DNA of 64,000 bases from NCBI RefSeq assembly GCF_004028635.1, contig NZ_RQJW01000015.1, positions 1 through 64,000 of the forward strand. The letters are read 5' to 3'. Position 1 is the first letter of the stretch, and every line of letters starts with the position of its first letter. The translations under genes and the position numbers were made by a program. Under the pieces are notes generated by a model. That model did not search any database. It saw only the letters and a program-made list of their open reading frames with translations, and was not told the origin of the DNA. This document shows, piece by piece, positions 33,714 through 41,067 of the stretch. This DNA is from Streptomyces cyaneus. GTDB taxonomy: Bacteria > Actinomycetota > Actinomycetes > Streptomycetales > Streptomycetaceae.

Positions 33714-35405
33714 ATGACACAAGCCATCAGGACGCTCCCCGGGCCGCTCGGCCCGGCCCCCGCCCGCTGTGTGGTCCTGTGCCTGGTGAGCACGGCCTCC
33801 ACCGGCGTCGGTCTGCTGCTGCCCGCCGCGCTGGGGCACACCCTGGACCTGCTGCTGTCCCAGTCCCCAGCCACCCGCTGGGTGCTGTACTGCACCGCGA
33901 TCGTCGTGCTGCTCGCCCTGCTCGACGCCTGCGAGACCGTGCTGGGCGGCACGGTGGACGCCCGCACCACGGCTTGGCTGCGCCGCCGTCTGACCGGGCA
34001 TGTCCTGACCGTCGGCCCCCGCGCCGCCGCCCGCTTCGGACCCGGCGACCTCGTCGCGCGTCTCGTCGGCAACGCCGCCCAGGCCGGCACGGCACCGACC
34101 GCCCGGGCCGCTCTGCTCGCCGCGCTCGCCGGACCGGTCGGCGGCGTGGTGGCGCTCGCTCTCATCGACCCGTGGCTCGCGGCCGTACTGCTGGCCGGGG
34201 CACCGGTGCTGGCGCTGCTGCTGCGCGCCTTCGCCCGCGACACCAGGGACTGCGTGACGCGCTACCAGCAGGCGCAGGGGCGGATCGCGCAGGCACTCTC
34301 GGAAGCCGTGGGCGGCCACCGCACCATCGAGGCGGCGGGTACGGCCGACCGGGAGACGGCACGGATCCTGCGGCCGTTGCCCGAACTGTCCGACGCCGGG
34401 CACCGCATGTGGCGGGTCCAGGGGCGGGCCGCGGGCCGGTCCGTCGCGGTGGCCCCGCTGCTCCAACTCGGCGTGGTCGCAGTTGCCGGGGTGCTGCTCG
34501 CCCGGCACCGGCTGACGGTGGGCGAGGTGCTCGCGGCCTCCCGGTACGCGGTCCTCGCCACCGGCGTCGGCGTCCTGGTCGGTCATCTCGCGGGCCTGGC
34601 CCGGGCCCGGGCGGCGACCGCCCGGCTCGACGAGGTCCTCGCCGAGCCCGCTCCCGGATACGGCGAGCGCTCGCTCCCGCCCGGCCCGGGCCGGCTGGAA
34701 CTGCGCGGGGTGACCGCCCTGCGCGGTGGGCGTCGCGTGCTCGACGGAGTCGACCTCGTGGTGCCCGGCGGGACGACGCTCGCCGTCGTGGGCCGGTCGG
34801 GCGCGGGCAAGTCACTGCTCGCCGCGATCGCCGGACGGCTGGCCGAACCGGACGCGGGAGAGGTGCTGCTCGACGGCGTGCCGTTGCGTGAACTCACCCA
34901 CGACACACTGCGCCGGGCCGTCGGCCACGCCTTCGAGCGCCCCGCCCTGCTGGGCGGCACGGTGGAGGAGGAGATCGGCCTCGCCCTCTCCTCCCCCGCC
35001 CCCGACCGCGTCCGGGAGGCGGCCCGTACGGCCCACGCGGACGACTTCGTACGCCGCCTGCCCCGCGGTTACGCCACCGCCGTCGCCGACGCCCCGCGCT
35101 CCGGCGGGGAGTCCCAACGCCTCGGCCTCGCCCGGGCCTTCGCCCACGGCGGCCGTCTGCTGATCCTCGACGACGCCCTCTCCAGCCTCGACACGGTGAC
35201 CGAGGCCCGCATCACCGCGGCCCTCGTGAGCAGCGGCCCGCACACCGGCACCCGCCTCCTGATCGCCCACCGCGCCGCCACGGCCGCCCGCGCGGACGCG
35301 GTGGCCTGGCTGGACGGGGGCCGGGTGCGGGCGGTGGGGCGGCACGAGGAACTGTGGCAGATCCGTGACTACCGGGCGGTGTTCGCGGACGGGGAGCAGC
35401 CATGA
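33714..35405 (+). CDS. ramA: ABC exporter subunit RamA/AmfB
   Basis: A 563-residue half-transporter with an N-terminal six-helix membrane domain (about 15-310) and a C-terminal ATPase: Walker A GRSGAGKS, signature SGGESQRLGLARA, Walker B LLILDDALSS and a His switch in IAHRAA. With RamB it is thought to export the modified SapB-like peptide. Its start follows the hairpin after ramS by 49 nt and its stop overlaps the ramB start as ATGA, so the two halves are translated together. No peptidase domain is present, so leader removal must happen elsewhere. Confidence 0.93.
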   Translation: MTQAIRTLPGPLGPAPARCVVLCLVSTASTGVGLLLPAALGHTLDLLLSQSPATRWVLYCTAIVVLLALLDACETVLGGTVDARTTAWLRRRLTGHVLTVGPRAAARFGPGDLVARLVGNAAQAGTAPTARAALLAALAGPVGGVVALALIDPWLAAVLLAGAPVLALLLRAFARDTRDCVTRYQQAQGRIAQALSEAVGGHRTIEAAGTADRETARILRPLPELSDAGHRMWRVQGRAAGRSVAVAPLLQLGVVAVAGVLLARHRLTVGEVLAASRYAVLATGVGVLVGHLAGLARARAATARLDEVLAEPAPGYGERSLPPGPGRLELRGVTALRGGRRVLDGVDLVVPGGTTLAVVGRSGAGKSLLAAIAGRLAEPDAGEVLLDGVPLRELTHDTLRRAVGHAFERPALLGGTVEEEIGLALSSPAPDRVREAARTAHADDFVRRLPRGYATAVADAPRSGGESQRLGLARAFAHGGRLLILDDALSSLDTVTEARITAALVSSGPHTGTRLLIAHRAATAARADAVAWLDGGRVRAVGRHEELWQIRDYRAVFADGEQP

Positions 35406-37351
35406 CCGAGCACGTCCACCGGCGCGGCCTGCGCTTCCTGTGGGACCGGTGGCGGGTCGTGGCACGCCTGGCCGGCTGGTCCGTTCTGGAGACCGGCCAG
35501 ACCTTCCTCACCGGGTTCGCCCTCGCCCGCGCCCTGGACGAGGGGTTTCTGGCCGGACGGCCCGGAATCGGACTCGCCTGGCTCGGGGTGGCCGGGCTCG
35601 GCGTGCTCGTCGGGGCGTACGGCACGGTACGGGTGTACGGCGCGGTCGCCGCGCTGGTCGAACCGCTCCGGGACCGGCTGGTCGCGCGGGTCGTCGCGCG
35701 CGGGGTACGGGAAGCGGACGCCGGGGCCCTGTCCGGGCTGACCCAGCAGGTCGAGATCGCACGGGACACCTTCGCCGGGCTGGTGATGGTGTCGCGTTCG
35801 TTCGTGTTCACCTCGGTCGGCGCCGTCGCCGGACTGGTGTCGCTCGACCCGCTGCTCCTGCTGGTCGTCGGACCTCCGCTCGCCGCGGGTCTCGGCCTGT
35901 TCGCGGCGACACTGCGACCGCTGGCCCGCCGCCAGGAGGCGTTCCTCGTCGCCGACGAGGCGCTGGCCGACCGGCTCGGCACCGTCTGCCCGGGGCTGCG
36001 GGACATCACGGCGGCCGGTGCGGAGGAACGGGTCGCCGCCACCACGGGGATCTGTGTCGACACCGAGCTGCGGGCCGCCTCCTCCCTCGCCCGCTGGGGC
36101 GTCCTGCGCGTGGTTTCACTCGCCCTCGGCGGCCAACTCCCGATCGTCCTGCTCCTCGCCTGCGCCCCCTGGCTCCTCCAGCACGGCGTCACCGCCGGCG
36201 CACTGGTGGGCGCCCTCGCCTACGTCACCCAGTCCCTGCTCCCCGCCCTGCGCAACCTGGTCCACGGCCTGGGCACGAGTGGCTCACGGCTGGCGGTCGT
36301 ATTGCGACGCCTGACTCGGGAAACGTCCTCCCTGGCCGGGGCTGCGACTGGAGCTGGGATCGGGGCCGGGTCTGGGGCTGGGTCTGGGGCTGGGGCTGGG
36401 GCTGGGGCTGAGACCGGAGCTGAGGCCGGGACCGGAGCTGGAGCTGGGCCTGAGACCGGAGCCGGGCCTGGGGCAGCCCCGCCCGTCCTCTCCCTCACCT
36501 CCGTCACCTTCGCCTACGGCCCCGACGCGACCCCCGTCATCGACGACCTGGACCTGACCCTCGCGCCCGGTGCCCATCTGGCTGTCGTGGGGCCGAGCGG
36601 GATCGGGAAGTCCACGCTTGCCGCGCTGGTCGCCGGGCTGCTGGAACCGGGGCGCGGCACCGTCCGGCTGTGCGGGCACCCGGTGCCCGGGGCCGAGGCC
36701 GCCGCGCTCAGGGTGCTCATCCCGCAGGAGGCGTACGTGTTCACCGGCACGCTCGCCGAGAACCTCGGCCATCTGCGGCCGGACCCCGTGCCCGAGGCAG
36801 AGCTGCTCGCCGCGGCCAAGGCGGTGGGGCTCCTGCCGTTGTTGGAGGCGCTCGGCGGGCCCACCGCGACGGTGGATCCGGCGGCGCTCTCCGCGGGTGA
36901 ACGCCAGCTCGTCGCCCTGACCCGGGCCTATCTCGCGCGCGCCCCGCTCGCCCTGCTCGACGAGGCGACCTGCCACCTCGACCCGCGGGCCGAGGAGCGG
37001 GCGGAGCGGGCCTTCGCCCAGCGGCCGGGCGGCACCCTGGTGGTCGTCGCGCACCGCATCAGCTCGGCCCGCCGCGCCGACCGGGTACTCGTCATGGACG
37101 GCCGCCACACTGCGTACGGCACACACGACGAACTCGTACGCCGCTCGGCGTCGTACCGCGCTCTCGTCGGCAGCTGGACGCCCGAGCCGTCAGAGCCAGC
37201 CCTCGCCCTGCGAGATCCGGATCGCGTCGATGCGATTGCGGGCACCGGTCTTACGGGTGATGGCGGCCATGTAGTTGCGCACGGTCCCGTGCGACAGATG
37301 CAGGCTCCCCGCGATCTCCGCCACCGAGGCTCCCTCGGCGGCGAGGGATAA
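35402..37351 (+). CDS. ramB: ABC exporter subunit RamB/AmfA, with repeat linker and extended 3' end
   Basis: A 649-residue half-transporter. Membrane helices occupy about 15-305 and the ATPase about 360-595: Walker A GPSGIGKST, a degenerate signature LSAGERQLVALTRA and Walker B LALLDEATCHLD. Between them is a Gly/Ala/Glu-rich linker of roughly 46 residues encoded by hexanucleotide repeats, absent from typical family members. The conserved protein ends near LVGSW (about base 37180), but no stop occurs and the frame continues to 37351, running 162 nt into the convergent ramR gene; the added 57 residues are antisense-encoded and unlikely to be conserved. Translational coupling with ramA is clear. 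Confidence 0.9.
   Translation: MTEHVHRRGLRFLWDRWRVVARLAGWSVLETGQTFLTGFALARALDEGFLAGRPGIGLAWLGVAGLGVLVGAYGTVRVYGAVAALVEPLRDRLVARVVARGVREADAGALSGLTQQVEIARDTFAGLVMVSRSFVFTSVGAVAGLVSLDPLLLLVVGPPLAAGLGLFAATLRPLARRQEAFLVADEALADRLGTVCPGLRDITAAGAEERVAATTGICVDTELRAASSLARWGVLRVVSLALGGQLPIVLLLACAPWLLQHGVTAGALVGALAYVTQSLLPALRNLVHGLGTSGSRLAVVLRRLTRETSSLAGAATGAGIGAGSGAGSGAGAGAGAETGAEAGTGAGAGPETGAGPGAAPPVLSLTSVTFAYGPDATPVIDDLDLTLAPGAHLAVVGPSGIGKSTLAALVAGLLEPGRGTVRLCGHPVPGAEAAALRVLIPQEAYVFTGTLAENLGHLRPDPVPEAELLAAAKAVGLLPLLEALGGPTATVDPAALSAGERQLVALTRAYLARAPLALLDEATCHLDPRAEERAERAFAQRPGGTLVVVAHRISSARRADRVLVMDGRHTAYGTHDELVRRSASYRALVGSWTPEPSEPALALRDPDRVDAIAGTGLTGDGGHVVAHGPVRQMQAPRDLRHRGSLGGEG
36343..36478 (+). 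repeat. hexanucleotide repeat tract inside ramB
   Basis: Imperfect tandem units of GGGGCT/GGAGCT/GGGTCT are repeated about twenty times, giving Gly-Ala-Gly-Ser/Gly-Ala-Glu-Thr peptide repeats between the membrane and ATPase domains. Unit-number change in steps of 6 bp would keep the frame, so length polymorphism between strains is likely. Confidence 0.8.
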
Positions 37352-37798
37352 CACGCTCAGCTCCCGCCGGGTCAGCGGCATCTCGGCGGCCTTGAGGAAG
37401 CCGAAGCCCAGCGAGTCGTCGACGAAACGTTCCCCCTCGGCGACCTTCCGGATCCCCTGCACAAGCTGCTCGGGCGAGCCCTCCTTGTCGACGTAGCCGA
37501 GCGCCCCGGCCTCGGCGGCCCGTTTCAGCAGGCCCGGTCTGTGCGCGCTGGCCAGCACGAGGAGCCTGGGCGGTGTCCGGCCGGCCTCCCGTCCGCAGAG
37601 GTCGCCCAGCGGTGGGATGCCGTAGCTGTCCGAGCAGTCGAGGTCGGCCGCGCAAACATCCGGACGCACGGATCGCAGACGGCGGGGCGCGCTCTGCCAC
37701 GAGGCGTCGAACACCCCCAGGTCCGGTTCCCGGCGCAGCCACTCCGCAAGGACCGATCTGACCAGACACGCGTCGTGCACCAGAAGCACCCGGATCAC
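37190..37798 (-). CDS. ramR: response regulator RamR/AmfR (LuxR/NarL-type)
   Basis: A 202-residue activator of the ramCSAB operon. The receiver domain (1-115) has VLLVHDACLV, the probable phospho-acceptor Asp52 in CAADLD and Lys in GYVDKEG. The C-terminal LuxR helix-turn-helix (about 135-200) contains LTRRELSVLSLAAEGASVAEIAG and HLSHGTVRNYMAAITRKTGARNRIDAIR, almost as in S. coelicolor RamR. No paired kinase is present, as in other ram loci. I choose the GTG at 37798 with AAGGGA upstream over a longer frame to 37855. Codon 150 is TTA (37349-37351), a strong sign of bldA-dependent translation. It is convergent with ramB and overlaps its extended 3' end. Confidence 0.95.
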   Translation of the reverse strand: MIRVLLVHDACLVRSVLAEWLRREPDLGVFDASWQSAPRRLRSVRPDVCAADLDCSDSYGIPPLGDLCGREAGRTPPRLLVLASAHRPGLLKRAAEAGALGYVDKEGSPEQLVQGIRKVAEGERFVDDSLGFGFLKAAEMPLTRRELSVLSLAAEGASVAEIAGSLHLSHGTVRNYMAAITRKTGARNRIDAIRISQGEGWL

Positions 37799-38170
37799 TG
37801 CCCGTCCCTTCGACTCGCCCTGCACCGGTTCCTTGGTGAAATGCGCGTGCCCCATTGTTCGTGTTCGGCACCACCACCGGGCGCGAAGAACCGGCCATCA
37901 GGGTGCGCGGGGGCGCACGCGCGGCGCCCGTACGCTGGCCTGCGCTTCGACTGCGGGGGCATGACCCGGGGCCGAGGGGGTACGTGGCGGACTCGCCGGG
38001 AGGGTGCACACGCGTGCCCGGACACGGCCCTGCGCCGGTGCCGACGGGCGCTCGCCGGGCGCTCGCCGTGCGCGAAGGGCCGCGAGGGAGGAGATTTGAG
38101 CCCTGGGGCCCGACGCGCGTGAGCGGCTCGGGTCGCCTCCGGGACGCGCCCGTGCGAGGAGGTGGTCGGC
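37799..38170. other. gene-free region between ramR and the second phosphatase gene
   Basis: About 370 bp of GC-rich divergent promoter space. I see no convincing ORF with a ribosome site. Several short G/C palindromes (for example GCGCGGGGGCGCACGCGCGGCGC around 37908) occur but none that I can assign to a regulator. Confidence 0.5.
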
Positions 38171-40312
38171 GTGTCCGACGGGCAGACGTCCGCCCAGGCA
38201 CCGGCGGCCGCGAGGACGCGGGTCGGCCGGCCACTGCTGTCGCTGGCGCTGGCGTCGATGATGGACGAGGTGCACGCGCACTCCGGTGCCGTGTACCTGC
38301 TGGCGGCGGACGAGCCCGTACTGGAGATGGCGGTGATGGCGGGGCTGCCCCGGGCGTTCGCGGCGCCGTGGGAACGGGTCGGGCTGAGTGCGCCGATCCC
38401 GGTCGCGGAGGCGGTGCGTGAGCGGCGCCTGGTGTGGGTCGGGGGCGAGGAGGACATGGCGGCCCGGTATCCGCGTATCGCCGTCGTCCTGCCGTATCCG
38501 TTCGCACTGGCCGCGCTGCCCGTGGCCACCGGCACCACCGTCTACGGCGCGATCTTCGTGACCTGGCCCGGTTCGCATTCCCCGGAGCTGTCGGAGCGGG
38601 AGCAGGAACATCTGAACGCGGCCTGCCGCCGGCTCGCGGTGCGGCTGGAGCGCGCCATGGAGGACAGCCGCCCGCCGCTGCCCGAGCCCGATCTGCTCGC
38701 CGGGCCGGCGTTCAGCGGCGCGGCCGGCACGCTCGGCACGGTGGAGGCGGCCCGGATGGTGTCGCGGCTGCCGTACGGGCTGTGCTCGCTCGATCTGCAC
38801 GGCCGGATCAGCTTCGCCAACCCGGCGGCGGCCGAGCTGATCGGCGTCCCGGCCAACCGACTGCTCGGCAACCAGCTGTGGGCGTCGGTGCCCTGGCTCA
38901 ACGACCCCGTCTACGAGGACCGCTACCGGGCCGCGCTGATGAGCCAGCAGACCACGTCGTTCGTCGCGCTGCGCCCGCCCGGGGACTGGCTGTCGTTCCG
39001 GATGTATCCGAGCACGACCGGTCTGAGCGTGCGGATCAGCAGGGCCCGCGCGGTGGCCGAGATGGGCCGCAGCGGACCCCAGCCCGGCGATGCGCCGGCT
39101 CGGCTGGTGACCATCTCCCAGGTGCTGAGCCTGGCCGGTGCGCTCACCGAGGCGGCGGGTGTGCAGGACGTGGTGCAGCTGGTCGCGGACGAGATCGTGC
39201 CGGCCGTCGGCAGCCAGGCCCTGGTCGTCCTGGGCTCGCGCGCGGGCCGGCTGCATGTGCTCGGCCACCGCGGCTATCCGGATCCGCAGATCGTGGAGCG
39301 GTTCGACGGAATGCCGCTGACCAAGCAGACTCCGGGCACGCATGCCCTGAGCACCGGGGTGCCCGCGTTCTTCGAGTCCCAGGAGCAGCTGGAGCGCCTG
39401 TATCCGGTGCGGCTCGCGACTCCGGACGGCTTCGCGGCCTGGGCGTATCTGCCGTTGATCGCTTCCGGCCGGCCGGTCGGCACGTGCGTGCTCGCCTACG
39501 CCGAGCCGCATGCGTTCCCGGCGGACGAACGGGCCGTCCTGACCAGTCTGGGCGGGCTGATCGCGCAGGCCCTGGAGCGAGCCCAGCTCTATGACGCCAA
39601 GAACCAGTTGGCGCACGGCCTGCAGGCCGCCCTGCTCCCCCACTCGCTGCCGACGCTGCCCGGCGTCGAAGCGGCCGCGCGCTATCTGCCCGCCATGCAG
39701 GGCATGGAGATCGGCGGCGACTTCTACGACCTGGTGCCGACGGAGGAGGGCCTGGCGGCGGCGGTGATCGGGGACGTGCAGGGCCACAACGTCACGGCGG
39801 CGGGCCTGATGGGCCAGATCCGCACCGCCGTACGCGCGTACACGACCGTCGGTCAGGCGCCGGAGGAGGTCATGCGCAGCACCAACCGGCTGCTGCTCGA
39901 CCTCGGTTCCGACCTGTTCGCCAGCTGCCTGTACCTGCGGCTCGACCCGGAACACGGGCGGGCGGTGATGGCCCGCGCCGGGCATCCGCCGCCGCTGCTG
40001 AGACGGCCGGACGGACGGGTACGGGTGCTGGACCTCGCCGGTGGCCCGCTGCTGGGCATCGACGGCTCGCCCACCTATCCGACGACGGAGGTCGAACTCA
40101 CGCCCGGCTGCGTACTCGTCCTCTACACCGACGGGCTGATCGAATCCCCCGGCGTCGACATCGAAGACGCGCTCGCCGACCTCGGCCAGGTACTCACCGA
40201 GGCCGGGGAACGCCCCCTGGACGAGCTGGCCGACCTGCTGGTCCAGCACGCCGCGTCGGTACGGGAACGGGTCGACGACGTGGCACTGCTGCTGTTGCGG
40301 GCACGGGGCTGA
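38171..40312 (+). CDS. SpoIIE-type PP2C phosphatase with GAF-PAS-GAF sensor region
   Basis: A 713-residue regulator. Order: GAF-like (about 20-155), PAS (about 190-290, GLCSLDLHGRISFANPAAAELIGV), GAF (300-450) and PP2C/SpoIIE (470-710; EIGGDFYDLVP, IGDVQGHNV, YTDGLIES, VDDVALLLLRA). Unlike the phosphatase at 28188 it lacks the C-terminal ATPase domain. It likely dephosphorylates STAS proteins in response to small-molecule or redox cues. The second of two nearby GTG codons (38171) is chosen because AGGAGG lies 8 nt upstream. The pair of such phosphatases on either side of the ram locus is notable. Confidence 0.92.
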   Translation: MSDGQTSAQAPAAARTRVGRPLLSLALASMMDEVHAHSGAVYLLAADEPVLEMAVMAGLPRAFAAPWERVGLSAPIPVAEAVRERRLVWVGGEEDMAARYPRIAVVLPYPFALAALPVATGTTVYGAIFVTWPGSHSPELSEREQEHLNAACRRLAVRLERAMEDSRPPLPEPDLLAGPAFSGAAGTLGTVEAARMVSRLPYGLCSLDLHGRISFANPAAAELIGVPANRLLGNQLWASVPWLNDPVYEDRYRAALMSQQTTSFVALRPPGDWLSFRMYPSTTGLSVRISRARAVAEMGRSGPQPGDAPARLVTISQVLSLAGALTEAAGVQDVVQLVADEIVPAVGSQALVVLGSRAGRLHVLGHRGYPDPQIVERFDGMPLTKQTPGTHALSTGVPAFFESQEQLERLYPVRLATPDGFAAWAYLPLIASGRPVGTCVLAYAEPHAFPADERAVLTSLGGLIAQALERAQLYDAKNQLAHGLQAALLPHSLPTLPGVEAAARYLPAMQGMEIGGDFYDLVPTEEGLAAAVIGDVQGHNVTAAGLMGQIRTAVRAYTTVGQAPEEVMRSTNRLLLDLGSDLFASCLYLRLDPEHGRAVMARAGHPPPLLRRPDGRVRVLDLAGGPLLGIDGSPTYPTTEVELTPGCVLVLYTDGLIESPGVDIEDALADLGQVLTEAGERPLDELADLLVQHAASVRERVDDVALLLLRARG

Positions 40313-40350
40313 GGGCAGGGGTGGGCGCGGGGACGGATGTAGCTGGGGAC

Positions 40351-40465
40351 TGACCGCACGGCTGCGGGTGCGGTAGGGGTTGGGGGCTGACCGCACGGCT
40401 GCCGGTGCGGGTAGAGGCTGGGGACTGACCGCACGGCTGCGAGTGCGGGTGCGGGGTGGGGGCCT
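40351..40465. repeat. three diverged 37-38-bp tandem repeats
   Basis: The core TGACCGCACGGCTGC recurs at 40351, 40388 and 40426, each followed by a G-rich stretch (GGTGCGG...GGGG). They directly precede the 108-bp minisatellite and belong to the same gene-free region after the phosphatase gene. Confidence 0.8.
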
Positions 40466-40542
40466 GACACGGGGCTCGGCTGACGGCAGGGTGCGGGCTT
40501 GGGCCGATGCCCCGGCCGGGGCGGAGGGCTGACAGCACGGCC

Positions 40543-40900
40543 GTAGACCTGGGGCCGACAACACGGCTGCGGAGACGGGGCGGAGCCAACGGCACGGCAG
40601 CGGGCCCGGGCCAATAACCCGGCCAGGAGCGGTGGGTCGACGACACCGCCGCAGACCCGACGCCGACAACACAGCCGCGGCCCCAGGGCAAAACCAACGG
40701 CACGGCAACGGGCCCCGGCCAATAACCCGGCCAGGAGCGGTCGGCCGACAACACCCCCGCAGACCCGACACCGACAACACAGCCGCGGCCCCAGGGCAAA
40801 ACCAACGGCACGGCAACGGGCCCCGGCCAATAACCCGGCCAGGAGCGGTCGGCCGACAACACCCCCGCAGACCCGACACCGACAACACAGCCGCGCGGCG
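40543..40900. repeat. 108-bp minisatellite, about 3.3 copies
   Basis: Units start at 40543, 40651, 40759 and 40867. The second and third are nearly identical over the full 108 bp; the first is diverged, and the fourth is cut after about 34 bp. Each contains CAATAACCCGGCCAGGAGCGG. 108 is a multiple of three, so minus-strand translation gives a 36-residue repeat, but no start or ribosome site supports a gene. The remainder of 40313-41067 shows no gene. Confidence 0.9.
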
Positions 40901-41067
40901 GGCTGGCGACCCGGCCGTTGCCGGCGCGCTGACTACCCGACCTTCCACCCGACCTTTGCGGGCGCGAGGTCCGCGGCCCCCGACGCGGAGCGGTCCGACC
41001 CTCCCGCCGGAGGGTCGGACCACGTTTCGTGCGGATCGGCTCGGATCCGTGCGCCGGTGTCGGTGTG

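Noticed and set aside
40543..40900. CRISPR array
   Set aside because: The repeats are 108 bp and contiguous, without short repeats alternating with unique spacers, and no cas genes are nearby.
37898..41023. A 1041-codon minus-strand open frame with 36-residue repeats
   Set aside because: It lies antisense to the well-supported PP2C gene and then through the minisatellite; it has no ribosome site, and its composition is the Arg/Pro/Gly/His-rich type produced by antisense frames of high-GC genes. The 36-residue repeat is simply the 108-bp unit.
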